DNA of 64,000 bases from Kappaphycus alvarezii (Eukaryota; Rhodophyta; Florideophyceae; Gigartinales; Solieriaceae): positions 186,001-250,000 of the forward strand of contig NADL03000055.1 of the NCBI GenBank assembly GCA_002205965.3. Reading direction: 5' to 3'. Both the position numbers and the translations under genes were made by a program. The first letter of the stretch is position 1; every line of letters begins with the position of its first letter. Below are positions 34,671 through 46,899 of this stretch, one piece after another. The notes under the pieces are model-generated. The model worked only from the letters and a program-made list of their open reading frames with translations. It was not told the origin of the DNA and did not search any database.

Positions 34671-35870
34671 GTGGTGGACACGATCAGCGTCGAAAAGCCA
34701 GAGGCAGCAGTTGTGAGGGATTTGTACATGAGATTGATAGAGCCAGATCCGACCATGAGAGTCATGAATCTCTTTGCGGACTACCTCATGCTGCTCTCCG
34801 AAAAGAAGATGGACTCGTGCGTCGAAGAAAATACCAGGATAGCTATCAAGCACCTTGTTCCGCTCTTCGCCTGGTTCATATTCCCTACAAAATATAGAAT
34901 GAACTCTTCCTTTGCAAAAAAAACTTCAGGAAAAGTTTGGCACAAGTGTTACAAGTACGTCATGGATAAGGCTGCGGCGTTGGATAAGTTTCTCCCCGCC
35001 ATTTAAAAGGTGTATTATAAGGGGTCTACAGACAACGCTTGTCCGAAAAAAATGGAGGGCTCCAAAAATCGGAGGAGTCGTACCAAGGGAGGTTTTAGAT
35101 CAGAATAAGGTTTAGTTTCAGTCCCGACGCTGTCCACTCTCACAGTTTCATCAGACAGCAACGCTCTGCCGGTAAGACGATAAATCAAACTGATACGGCC
35201 CGACTGATTTACGTTTGAACAAGAAAATATGCAAGGGCAAGCTTCAAGACATGAAAGGCTGTAGAGAAACATCAATCGGCGAGCGTAAGCGTCTGTTTCG
35301 CGAGAAGAGGGAAGCAAACGGAAAGAAGACTTTGAAGGCAGTCCATTTTTCCATTGTCGACCCAGTTTTGACAGTGGATCCTACACGCCGTGAAACTCAG
35401 GGAAGGCTTTATGGGAAGCTCTCAGACGTAGAGGACGTAATCGTTTGTGATGAATACGGTGCTGAACATGCCAGTATATGCGATTATCATCTTTCAAAGC
35501 TTATTGGGGCCAATATATTTGTCCCTGTTCTCCAGATACACAAAACAAATGTCATAGACCTAGCAATTGAAGGTTGTGATGTCAACTTTCAGTCTATCTT
35601 GATCAAGAAAGCACGAGTATCTCTCAAGGTGCAACTCCAGAAAAGACTCTTGGAATGAGGAATGTAGAATTCATCGTGTTTCGATATTTTCCGAAAGTAG
35701 ATGCCGCAAGTATTGCTGTCGAGACCGTTGCTAATTTCTATGGGTTTTGATCTCGATGCACATCTTGCCAGGGTACGGGAGGAATTCCGTGATAAGGACC
35801 TTTCCGACATGGTATTCGACCGTGACCGATATGTCGCTAATCTTTAAGGTTGTCATCTGCCCATACTAAT
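34671..35870 (+). pseudogene. Gypsy gag and protease relic
   Basis: 34671-35006 is an open helical frame (MVDTISVEKPEAAVVRDLYM, later HKCYKYVMDKAAALDKFLP), possibly gag. 35215-35658 carries a retropepsin-like region: DVIVCDEYGAEHASICDYHL (about 35426-35490) occupies the place of the D-x-G-A active site, with Asp-Glu-Tyr-Gly-Ala, followed by VPVLQIHKTNVIDLAIEG. In shifted frames RNVEFIVFR and FDLDAHLARVREEF follow. Stops between 34670 and 35215 and after 35658 show decay. Confidence 0.55.
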
Positions 35871-37590
35871 ATATAACCCCTCTGAATTAGATCAGCTCAT
35901 GGACTACCTTGACACAGATCATAGGACAATCGAGGATTGCAAGACTGACCCTACAGAGGTGACGGATTTCATTCTTGAGGAGCATTTCCCTACTAAAGTG
36001 AGGCCACATCTCTAGCAAATGCTTACAGGAGCCGTCAAAAAACGGATTGCCCAGCTCCACCCATCATGGGCTCCAAGCAATCCTCGGGAACCACCGGGAC
36101 GTATTCCAAATTAAGCTTGGATCTGACCTTCCTGTTAACATCGCACAATGGAAATGAAACTCATTCCAAACCCCAAACCAGTGTGAGACTCAAAGTACGC
36201 CGTTACACACCTCTGCAAAAAAACTCTGGCATTCTCATCTTTCATCTGGGCAGAGATTAAGTAGTTGGAACGTCTCTAGCTCGTTAAACGAAAGAATTAT
36301 AGCCCCTGGGCTTGTGCTCCTCTGATTTTTCCCAACCCAGACCCGAGAAGTTTCGTTTTACGACGGACTTGCGTCCCTTTCACAAGGTTACCGTTACCAA
36401 GATATGAACGATGCCGGATTGGAATCATCTGAGGGGAAATTTGGAGAAATGATTCATTTGCGATTATCCACCTCTATCATTGGTGCTAGTAGCTGCCTTA
36501 GCGGAGAAGTAGCAGGAATTCCAGAGCTCCATTATTCCAGACGAAGTGTAAAGCCCTACAGTGTTATGCGGGCAGGCGCGCAATGCGGTCCCTTCTGCCA
36601 AAGCTCCATAGAGAACATGTGCAATCAATGCTTGACAATTTATCGTATTTTTGGATGACATATTTTTTACGCACGGTCCCCTTCAGAATTGCTAGATTCC
36701 TTTGCGTATTCTTCCTTCTCTGTATCGAGTTCGGCCTCAAACTACGTGCTGCCAAATGACCTCTTTTTCCAGTAGATGCGCTGGCGTGGACGACTGATTA
36801 GCGGTCAAGGGGTTAAAATGGATCCATCTCTATTTGAAGCCTTGACTAATATGGAATATCCGACATTTGGTGACCAGCTACAAAATTCGTGTTGTGCTGA
36901 AGACTGGATGCGTTCCTCTATCCCCTAATTCACCTCCGTCACTGCACCGGTTTCTGATTGAGGGAGAAGGTTTATGAAATCGCTGGACGGCGAACTAATA
37001 AGGCAGTTAGCTTTTTGAGGTTGGTTGGAACGGTGCCCACCGCAAAACGTTCGATGAGATAAGTCTGCTCTCGCCAACTCTGTTACTCTCACTTACTCAC
37101 CGAAGAGACACCTTTCCCTTTTCACATGTGCTAGTGACACAAACTAGTCTGAAACGTTGACTAAAATACCCAGAAAAGACCTCGACACCACCTTCCTCGA
37201 TCAATGTCACAAGCTGCTCACATCTTTTTCTGCGTATTTTCGTGGCTCGAGTTCTCAATGATCTACTCCAGAGAAAGAAGCGTCGGTGATCATATTAAGT
37301 TGCGAGCGGTTGGACTACCTACTCCTACGGGAGAGTGGCCTCAATCTGTGTACCAATCAAAGTAAACCTCGTCTCTGTATCACCCGACGACGACGGGCGA
37401 ATGTATGAAAAGAAGACAATCTACCCAAAGCTCAGCGCTTCAGTCTTATTCTGTCCATTTTTGAATAACTACTGTGCAACTCAGAGGCGAGGACATTTTT
37501 GGGCTATCTACGGTCAATGTTGGACACCCGTTTACTGGAACCTTCTAAGGCTCGATGAGAGTATTTCAGTATAGCCGCTCAACTCCGGCT
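35871..37590 (+). pseudogene. Gypsy reverse transcriptase and RNase H relic
   Basis: RT entry at about 36300-36400: SPWACAPLIFPNPDPRSF, then a fingers motif like LRPFNKVT in a shifted frame. Around 36640-36760 the frame includes IYRIFG..., where the catalytic region is too broken to call. Further on WNGAHRKTFDEISLLSPTLL (37028-37085) matches the connection segment before RNase H, and SCERLDYLLLREW (37300-37340) with HPTTTGECMKRR (37380-37420) matches the RNase H end of this gypsy branch. Many stops. Confidence 0.6.
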
Positions 37591-37773
37591 ACGATTGCTC
37601 CTGAATACGACCCTGAGCTCTTTTGACCAACCTCAGAGCACATAGCAGTGTTAAAAGCTCGGGGTAGTCGCAGCGAGGTCCCAAATTTGCATAAATACCC
37701 AGATCACGGACTTTTCTGCACAAAATGGCAGCATTTGGACCCCCTCTGACGTGCAACGCATTTAACTTAACAA

Positions 37774-39040
37774 TTGTGTCGTAGGACACTCTGGCAGAGC
37801 CGCCCCCTACGTGGATTAGATTCCACAAAGGCAGTGATTAAGCAGTGCGCGAACTGGTCGTCTATAGATGAAGTCCTTCGTCAATATCGTTCCTCTTGCC
37901 TTCATTATGTCGCTAAAAATTGCGGAAAACGAGTGCGATGCACAATGGGTCATGCTGTCCGCACAAGGCTCCCGAATGAGCTGATCCTCTTTGACTACCT
38001 GTCCATGGGCCCGACCAGTACCGACGTTGAATACATATTCATCATTAAAGATGACCTCTCCCTCTACATCTGGCTCTGTGCGGCTCTTTTTGCAAGTGTA
38101 GAGGAAGCTTCCGACTCTCTGATGCAATATTTTGCGGCCTGTGGTGTCGTGCAGAATTGGACATCTGTCGGGGCATCCATTTCAATATTGAGCTCATGGA
38201 TTTATTGAATCGCCTTCTTCATTCCTTTCACCATCCATAATACTCCACAAGATAACGGCACATTTGAACGCGTCTGTCGTGAAGTACTACGCTTCTGTCC
38301 ATTACTTCTTTCAGGGTTTCCGATAAAAGAATATAATAGGCCGCTATTGTCTATTGTCTAGACTATGCTCAACAATAGTACTCATTCCACTCTCGGGAAC
38401 CGCGCTCCGATTATTCCCTTTACAGGTCTCTCTGCTGGTAATCCGATTCTATTAACTCTACCACCAGGCCCAGCAGAACCGAAATGCTGGACTAAATCAA
38501 TTATATGCAGCTGATGAACGTGGATAGGCTGCAGACGCGCTCATCAACATTCACCGTGATTTTTTACACCGACCTAACGGCAGGCGAGAACCTGCAGTGA
38601 AAGTACATAAGGAGGAGATGTATGTTCAGTCGGCCAACTTTGCTGTTGGAGACTTTGTTCTCCTCTCCAAACGTGTAGCAAAGGACGGCCACAAACTCCG
38701 TCTGCAGTGGTAAGGGCTCCAACCTTTCGTCCACAGAATCGGACTGAGTCTATCAGGAGTAGTAACTTATCAACGAAACCCGCTCCTTGGTTCGTGCCAA
38801 CCCTCTTAACTTCTACGCTTACTCGCAACTGCACGTCCCTCATGATTCCCTCGGTACCATCGATAACAATCAGCCTTATTAATATGTTGTCACCAGACTC
38901 CTCTGTTTTAACTACGACCGTTCCTACCGCATGTGGAAGGTTCAAGCTTTACGGGGCGGTTTCAATCATGAGAAAACGACGTGTGAACAACATCAGAACA
39001 TTTACGAGGATATTCAAGATATGCTCCGGGATTTCCTAGA
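37774..39040 (+). pseudogene. Gypsy integrase with chromo-like C-terminus, decayed
   Basis: Frame 37774-38208 contains the integrase core: NCGKRVRCTMGHAVRTRLP, then ILFDYLSMGPTSTDVEYIFI (first Asp), IIKDDLSLYIWL, and FAACGVVQNWTS leading to the second Asp in a shifted frame. Downstream, at 38595-38715, FAVGDFVLLSKRVAKDGHKL corresponds to the post-core basic segment that precedes the chromo-like domain. A frameshift near 38160 and several stops follow. Confidence 0.7.
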
Positions 39041-39115
39041 CAGCTATGCTGACAAAGGAAAGGTTCAACGGGCTCTTCACACCTTTTGTCGCTCAGGGGT
39101 ATAGGTGTGTAGCAC

Positions 39116-39421
39116 TGTAGGGTACAATGCTTCCCTTAGGTGCCACTTTTAGGTGCATCCCTTTTCAATCAGGTCATTATATAGTGTGTCTCTTTTTGCG
39201 TGGCCCTTTCCTCGGCTCCCACCTTCTCCAGGGTATTTCAATTATTTGCTCCCTGACTATGGTTAGCATAGCAGGGTGAGATTCTACTCTACTCTACTCT
39301 AGGTAAACCTTTTCCACAGTAAAAAATAACAGAAGGTAGGATATCATCTTCACAAAAACACCCGCAACATAATTGCCCATTCATCTCTCACGTCTTGCGC
39401 CCTGGGAAGTCCGTTACAACA
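39116..39421 (+). repeat. Right LTR of the gypsy element
   Basis: Begins TGTGTAGCACTGTAGGGT and ends GTCCGTTACAACA. Parallel to the left copy throughout, with scattered mismatches; both contain GGTACAATGCTTCCC near the start. Confidence 0.75.
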
Positions 39422-41342
39422 AATAGGCATACTAGGCGGTTTTGCAGGAATTTTCGCACAAAACAATAGGTGCTCTACATATGTTTTTGGATGAGTTGAT
39501 ATTTAGACAAAGTAGAAATGCTCCGAATAAATGCAATCAAAGAGCAAGTTTGGAGCAAATCTTTCAGTTTCTTATATCATAAAAATTAAAATGGCGCAAG
39601 ACGCAACAAATTAGACTAAAAAAGCTAACGCATTTACAAAAGTATTGCAGCTTGAAACTTCGGAAAAGATGTGGTGAATTTCTTAAAATATTTCTTAATA
39701 TTCTCAAACGCAATCATTTCATAATTTGATACCTCTTTTTGTTTGTCATTTGCGATTTAATAAATTTTCAAAAGACTTTCAACAGTTTATTTTCTAAACC
39801 CCCTCGATAAAACTGCTGCAAACCTATCGTCAATTATTAATTTGATTTGAATACGCGACCGTGGAAAAAAATTCTTTAAATGGCTTCTACAAAATATCAT
39901 ATAAAGCGATATAGTATTGCTATCTTCTGCTTCTTCGACTGCTGAAGACAAAATCAAGGCATCAAAAGGCGCGTTCTAGGTCAGCATGCGCATCGGAATA
40001 CAAGACTTGTGGCGCGGGGAGGAGATAAGTACTAATATTCATCAAGTTTCTTAGATTAAAAATCTGGAGCTTTCCCTTTTGCAAGTTGTGCCAAAGTTCA
40101 AATTGCTAAAATCAAACCGTCTCTCAAATTGGATATAAGTTGATCATTCTTTACTTTCCGAGCTACAGTTTTTCAAATACTTTTCAGTCTTTTACCTATC
40201 GCACAAGATATATCGACGAGGTTAAATATTAGTTCCATTCTCTGCAGTTTCGAATAATTCTGACAACATATCTGAAATAAAAGAGTAAAATCTGAACAAT
40301 TCGCTGTCATTTGTCCATTCTGTCGGGAAGATCCCTTCTTTTCACAATGGAAGGCCCATCGGTTAGGTAAATAGAGGGAAGAACCGTAAAATGAAAGGAT
40401 GGGCAGCTGAAACTCAAGAGTAAAGGCCCGTTAAAAAGACAGATAGATACCTTTGAGTAGGGGGAGGGAATCGCAAACTGTATTTTAAAGGATTGATATG
40501 TACAAGGAAGGCTATTTGGAGCTCAAGGAGCGCCGAAGTTTTGTTATAGTAGGTAAATTGGGAAAACAACTTTAGGCTCGTTTTTTAATAACAAGATGCG
40601 CGTCAGAATAAATTATTCCAACAAATTAGAATACGGCGAGTGTTTTGACGCTTTATACTGTGGTGTCGGGGCTACTAGTTAGTGTCTAGTGGACCAATGT
40701 CCTCATATGAGGACAAGTTTAACGCCTAATCTTTTAAGTTATATTTTTCTGTTATTCCTTAGTGCTAATGTATACATTTAACAGTAGCGAAGCTCCATCA
40801 AAACTAATTTTGGCAATTTAAATGATGTCTAGAATACGATCCACTTTTTACCAGTCGATGACCTTTGATTTTTGTGCCAAATTTCCACAATTTACCCTTT
40901 TAATACCTGCAAGTGGATGCTTTAGCCAAATTGATGTATAGTTTTAAGCTATTGCGCAACTGAGCGACTGTAATTATATGCTTCTAGAGTATCTTTAAGA
41001 GCCCAAAAAGTCATAAACACTTCACTTACTTAAATATCTGTATAAAAAATATTTGTTCTCATATGAGGACAAAGTGTCAGGACAGTGCTGGTACGCCTTC
41101 CTTGAATGACGCTTTGTCGGAGTTAATTAATTATTATTTTTAGGTTTATTTTTGACTTTATTTTATACAATACGTTCGCTCTATTACCCCATTGTAGTTA
41201 TTTCTTACGGTCCAAAGTGAAAAGTAATTCGCCAAAAGACGCGCCCTGTGGGTATTTACGTACAGCCGGCCGCTCAGGGCTACGCCAGCAACGGGAAGTG
41301 GCAGACACGGCGATACTCTCTTAAAAAAACTGCTGTCAACTC
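39422..41342. other. AT-rich non-coding region
   Basis: No frame of interest. It contains a short non-autonomous repeat candidate at about 40698-41075 (separate entry). The rest is AT-rich and shows nothing that I can name. Confidence 0.45.
40698..41075. repeat. Possible MITE bounded by inverted TCCTCATATGAGGA copies
   Basis: TGTCCTCATATGAGGACA (40698-40715) at the left and TTGTTCTCATATGAGGAC (41053-41070) followed by AAAGTG at the right are self-palindromic and also inverted relative to each other. The right end, read on the minus strand (CACTTTGTCC...), matches 50824-50845. The interior has no gene. Size and ends fit a small non-autonomous transposon, but target duplications were not found. 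Confidence 0.45.
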
Positions 41343-43776
41343 TTGCTTATGAAAATCTTCAACTCCCTTCCAGGCCATCATGGTACTCTTGCGCAGGGCT
41401 CGAACTCCGGCGCCAGCGCGGTGGTTCTCAACGGAACCAGCGATGTGCGCAAATTCATTTTTTCTATAAGAAATTTGGAATGGCTTCCCAAGACAACAAG
41501 GAGAAGACCCTCAACCCTGTCTGGCATGTAGACGGTGCTGCTTTCGAATTATTCTACGAAACGTTTGCGTCTCGTGGAGAACTAGTAGAAGAAGCTAAAG
41601 ATGAGGTTGCGGTCAAGCAGAAGTCTCTTGACCAATTCGTCAAGGCAGAATACCCTCAAGATGTGATTAGTCAGGCTCTAAAGCCAGTCTTGAAATTTAA
41701 TGCATCCCTGATTCAATAAAGAAGAGAATGTCTCTACGAGAAGGCCTTTTTTCGATAAAATCTCAAGGTTTGGGCTTCTTTGCACTGCCGTCTGCCGCCA
41801 CGAGGAGGTACAGCAGTTCTTAGCTTTTCGACCTTGAGATTACTCAGGAATTAAGCAGGCTTGATTGGACTTCCATTCGAATCAACTCACGTTCATTGGA
41901 GTTTCAAGCCGTTTTTCAGAAGTCCCACCAGCAAGCTTGTTATTTCGTCCGGATTCCCGTTCCAGAAACATCGAGAACAAAGAGGACGTTATAGTAGAGG
42001 GTCTTTCCAGGCTGCCAATTATTTTAAAGAAGAATAAAATCGATAACGGTGCTGTACATTCGTCAACACAGCAGAAGGGTAACGGAGTTCGTCATGCTAT
42101 TATTGCAACGAACAAATTCATAACTCCATGTACTGGAGAAGAACCCCACCGCAATACGCACTGGTCATATTGCGATGAGAAGAGTTAGTCGGAAGCTATT
42201 TGTTGGTCTGCCGCTGGGAACAGCTCTTTCGGAGCTCTCGATAAAAAAGGGGATATGGAAGAACATGGAACAGCAGATCAGTTCAATATCGTCGGTTGGA
42301 GTCATTCAGAAACCGATTAAGCTGTTCTATAAGTCTTCAATGCAACGGAAAGAACCGTAGAGAGATATATACTTTTCCAAAATAACCTCGCTAAGGAAAC
42401 TACGAGGCATTCCGATATTTAGTCTCGAGAATAACCCACAGCAGTCCCGAATTATTCGCTCGGTCCCTCAGATACAAGGATTCCGTAATTTGAATCACAA
42501 GAAGCCGAAGAAGAATAAATGCGCGAATAAAAACTCGAACAAGATCCAACAGTACATGTATAAACAGGAACGTGGTGTCAGAACCTGTCACCGCCATTTG
42601 TGGCCCCAAATTTTGAAATTCTCCGTGGAGACGCCAATGGCACTACTACGGTTATGCGTCGCCTTCTGGGAAATAATTCTGTACCCCGAGTCACAGTTTT
42701 TGCTGATTCTGCGCAGCGCTTGCTACGTCTCGTCCAACTACAGGTCTTCTGTGCGGAGTTTTGGGAACTGTTAAGCTCGGGAGCTGCACCGGACGTAATG
42801 TTCGCAGTACTGTCCCGCCGCCTCTATCTGTAGCAGAATTACATGTCGAAGAAGATTAACGTCACAAATGATGATAGCACCTCATGTGAAGGTTCTTTAC
42901 TGAAGGTCCCTACTATATTCCGAGACCAACAAGTTGACTATTTCTTTTTTTTCATGAATTGCAGTTCGATCTCATTATTGGCCTCCCGAACCTTTCGGCC
43001 ATGGGCGCGAGTTTGGATTTTGGAACCAAAAGTGTCCGCCACGAATCAGTTCGGAAGAAGATGTGCTACAGATGGACCATGGCAGTAGTGCTATGTAAAA
43101 GCAATTAAAGAGGGAGAAAAATTGGAAGGACTAGTGAAAAGCTTACGTCAGACTCGGAAATTGGCCCTGGCTCCTCCGGTAAGTTGGAAGGAGCACTAGT
43201 TCTGGCAATCAGAAAGGACGTGTGCAAAAGCATCGAAAGTCCGAAAAGGGAACTGGCGAAAACAACGAATACGCTGTCGAGAGAAGAGGGCGAAGGGGAC
43301 GAGTAGGAGGAGATGAAAGGTTAAGTGGAAGCCGGACTTGCTCATATTCTGGAGAAAAATAGGGAGAAGATAAACACCTCGCTCCGCGATACTGTAATAG
43401 TTGCATAGATGATAAATCAACTTCCTTCTGCATCTGTTTTCACGATAGATAGGTTCGAGCTCAAACATGCAACGCATTTATACCACAGGGCTCGTCGGAT
43501 GTCGCCTCCCCACATCGAGATCGCCCGGAAGGAGATTGACAATATACTAGACGCCGGATCATGACACCAGCATTTTCGTCTTGGTCCTTTCCCATTGTGA
43601 TTGTTCCTTCCACCATATCTTTACAAGAGTATCATGATAGAGTGGAAGGAAGGAAGAGATTTTAATGAACAAGTGTTGAAAGCAATGTTTCTAAAGATGG
43701 TCGCCGTGTCTGCCTTCCTGTTGCTTGGCGCCGCCCGGTGTGGCCGATTATATAGTACACTGACTGTTACGAAAAT
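41343..43776 (+). pseudogene. Second gypsy-like element: gag, protease and start of RT, truncated
   Basis: 41480-41719 is a gag-like acidic frame (MASQDNKEKTLNPVWHVDGA). The protease lies at 42600-43040: VPRVTVFADSAQRLLRLV has the place of the D-S/T-G-A motif with Gly missing, and the later FDLIIGLPNLSAMGASLDFG is the conserved retropepsin end. RT begins at 43440-43640: DRFELKHATHLYHRARRMSP, IARKEIDNILDAG, then in a shifted frame IMTPAFSSWSFPIVIV. Near 43735-43770 YSTLTVTK resembles the palm motif A (FSTLD-type). The copia LTR begins right there, so the element is broken by it. Confidence 0.65.
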
Positions 43777-44175
43777 TGAAGGGTTAGAGTAGAAAAAGCA
43801 GACGGGCGGCGCTAGTGGCGAGTCTGAAAAAATTAGACGTTTTACTAGTGTAGAACAGTTGAGTAGGTTGAGAATAAAATTGTTGATGTTTTTTTTACTT
43901 CAGTGCCTGATGCGGCTAGGCCTTTTATAGGCAGTAGAAGCCGTCGACCATCTCTAGCACATCTACTAACTACTTACTAGATTACCTTGCGGATAGTACT
44001 GTGGACGTCCCTAGTGCCATTACAATACAATAGTCCTAGCAGGCATCGCTAACAGTACAATAGGATAGAGAAAATATAGACTACGTAGGATAAAAAATAG
44101 AAGTAAGGGCAAAAAACTACACTACAGGACTGTAAATAGAACATAAATAAATTATATGTGTCCTGTATTTCAACA
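43777..44175 (-). repeat. Copia 3' LTR
   Basis: Plus-strand landmarks shared with the other LTR: GTTAGAGTAGAAAAAGCAG, TTAGACGTTTT, ACTAGTGTAGAACAGTTGAG, GATTACCTTGCGGATAGT, CAATAGGATAGAGAAA. Outer (left) end is uncertain by about five bases. Confidence 0.85.
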
Positions 44176-44212
44176 CTCCTCTCTTTGCCCTGACCTATTG
44201 TTTTCTCCATCC

Positions 44213-46000
44213 TTAGTCACGAGTTACCCATTGTTGAACAGGTAGATCACACTTAATTGTTGTGATGATGTAATTAAGTGCGTCACACTTTGCGATCTTC
44301 GTGAAGTCGTCTACGGGGTTGTCCGCAGTCCGTACAAATCCAACATTGTATATTTCCTCTTGTGCATATGCATCCCTTACAGAACTAATATCAATCATAG
44401 GGCTTTTTTCCAAAGTGTAGGAACACTTGGTGATAACATCAAATAGACTTTTGGAGTCCGTAAACATTGAGAGTTTGACTTTGATTCCAAGCAGGGATTC
44501 ATATCGTGCTTAATCATGTCGGCAATTTCGAAGGCATCAGTGAAAGCATAAACTTCGGCACCTAGTACAGATCTAGCTACTCTGCGACTTTTGTGACTAG
44601 AATATCTCAGCACGTTACAAGTTCTGGTCTTGTAAGTGAGCAAAACAATGTATCCAAGTTGGGAAGTATTGTCGTCGTTGTTTGCGAATGACGAGTCAGA
44701 ATAACTTTCAATCCTATAGAATTTTTGACCAACTTGTAATACTTAAGCGACTAATAGGTTGTTCTGCACATGCTTTACAACTTTGTTCAACTGCTTTATT
44801 GATTCCACTGGAGAATTTGGTTTCAGTCACTTGCCGGCTGTTAACGGCACAACATATTTCAGGCTTTGTATGTGTTAACCAAGCCAATCTATGCCTTAAA
44901 TCTGAATTCAGAAAAGGAGGCGTCCATCGGCAGAATGCGTAACTTCTTAACATACTGTTCTGACTTAACTCAAATCCATAATCAGTTCTCTTTACTCTGA
45001 CTGCAAATACAGTGTCATCGAACTCCTCTCTCTCGATTCAAACTTATCAAGGTCTTTTGGGACAACTTAACGAATCATTGTTGCCAAAAGTAGAGAATCA
45101 TCCACATATGTTCCACTAATCCCTGAAGTTCTCCGTTTGATGCTTTGAGAAGAGTGCGAGATCCCATCGTTGGCGTCATTCCCAGATCTTTCTTCAGGTG
45201 TGAATTCATAGTGCGATTCAATAGTCTCCTGAATCAGGTAATCCGTAAAGGTTTCAGTAATTCGAGTAACTGTTCTCAGGTAATCAAATTCTTTGGTTGG
45301 TTAAGGTAAACTTGCGCATCAGATTTTGAGCTGACTGTAAATACGCCTGTTTAACGTCTTGAGACCAAATCCTGAAATCTTGTATTGCAACAATTGCAAC
45401 CAACAAGTGTGTAACGCTGGCGTATATTTGGTGTCATGTACGAGATATTTTCTTTTCTTTTTCCCTATGACCTGTACTACAAACCGTTCTTTGTATATCT
45501 CTTTGTCAGTGTTCTTATTTTTGATTGACAGAAGAATCTTCCAGAGGGGATATTAGCATCCTTTGGTATGTCGTCTCTAGCGACTATTTTCCAGGTATTT
45601 CTCTCAAGATTCCTTCTATTTCTTTCTGTTTGCCTTTCAGCAATTCATCGAATTGGATCTGGGATCTCGTGGGTGTAAAACTTCATTAAGTTTGACATCA
45701 ATGAGTTGAAGATTTTTGGAGTATACTTTTTTAACTGATTAATGCAAAGCTTCGACTAGTGTTTCAACTTGATCATAAAAATACGGCTTACTTGAGAGCG
45801 CGAATTTGCACTTCCTTGCCATTTCTGTCAATAAAGACTTGTTTGTCATTAATTTTCGTGATTTTGTCGGGTCCTGTCCACTTAGGTTTGGACTTTTCAC
45901 GATAGATTAGAACTTTACTTCCAATTTTAAGTTCATGGTGAGCGTATTTGGAAGCTGCGAATTCAGAGCGGTTCTGAGTCTGAGTTCTGAAGTGATAGTT
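44213..46000 (-). pseudogene. Copia reverse transcriptase and RNase H
   Basis: RT start at 45610-45540: VARDDIPKDANIPSGRFF. The polymerase motif YVDD is intact within GTYVDDSLLLATM (45115-45078). RNase H follows: SSHKSRRVARSVLGAEVYAF (44600-44540), then FTDSKSLFDVITKCSYTLEK (44465-44405) and VGFVRTADNPVDDFTK. These are standard copia landmarks. Separated by several shifts and stops, so not functional as it reads. Confidence 0.8.
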
Positions 46001-46760
46001 TCCATCTCAGCTCTGACATTTGAGCGCTCTCATCGTTCCATTTGATTCGAAGTTCGCTATTCATGGCAGAAACCTCGGCAAAACTCCAAAGACGAGTAAC
46101 GATGGAACCAGTCCTTCTGGGTTCATAGTATTGATCATAGCCTTAACAGCGAGACGTAAAGCGAGTTCTATTTCAACTTCAGGCTCTGAATGGCGAATCT
46201 TGTGGTAAATAATGCGTAGCAGTTCATGGTAACGTTCACCGAAACCAATAGAATTATGACTTTCAACTCCAGATAGGCTGATTTTGATTCTATTCGATTT
46301 TACCAAATCGTTCCACGCTTTGGAAAAGAATTGACTACCTTGGTCCACTTTCATTCTATCAGGAAATCTAGTGTAAATTGTAGCCCAGCACTCAAGAAAA
46401 GAGTTCAAATAGATTCCGTACTTTGATTGTGTAGAATACAGCATTACCGAAATGGGTTTGCGTATCCACGATATGAAGTACAGCTTTTTGTCAAGAAGAC
46501 ATGACATCAAGAGCTAACTCTCGATTGAGTATGATTCCACTGGGCGTACTAACCTGGAATGATCTGAGTTTGGCTCAAAGTGCTGACATGTGCGGCACTG
46601 TTTAGATATCTCCGAAATCAAACCTCGTGTCTCAGGTGTTGATTCCTCTGGTCTAGCCTTGCTTTTCAGATGTATAGCTTTGAGGCATACGGATGGAAAA
46701 AATGTAAATGGAGGTGCTTTAGTTGAGATTTTATGATCAGGATTTCAGAAAAGTCCCACA
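46001..46760 (-). pseudogene. Copia integrase
   Basis: N-terminal zinc-binding region at about 46660-46555: ESTPETRGLISEISKQCRTC, the H-H-C-C part just before the core (CRTCQHFEPNSDH). Core frame 46510-46061: RMKVDQGSQFFSKAWNDLVK (Asp of the catalytic triad) and GERYHELLRIIYHKIRH, then LRLAVKAMINTMNPEGLVPS. The first catalytic Asp region near 46500 is DKKLYFISW-like and not clean. Confidence 0.7.
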
Positions 46761-46899
46761 CGACGTAAAGATGACCGTGTTCGCGTGTGATTGCATCCCA
46801 TCCATGTCTTTTGGACACAAGTAAGTTGTCAACGATATCTGCAACATGTCAAATTTGTCTAAAGCTTCCAGGCCAATCAAGAATGGAATATTGGCATTA

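Larger units (their letters stand above)
33969..39421 (+). mobile_element. Ty3/gypsy LTR retrotransposon with both LTRs, decayed
   Basis: Two direct repeats of about 310 bp bound the element: left 33969-34282, right 39116-39421. Between them on the plus strand come gag-like, protease, RT, RNase H, integrase and a chromo-like end, the Ty3/gypsy order. A short purine-rich run (CAGGGGTATAGG) sits just left of the right LTR as a polypurine tract. The LTRs differ by many substitutions and small indels, so the insertion is old. No clear target duplication could be fixed (AATA on each side is possible). Confidence 0.8.
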
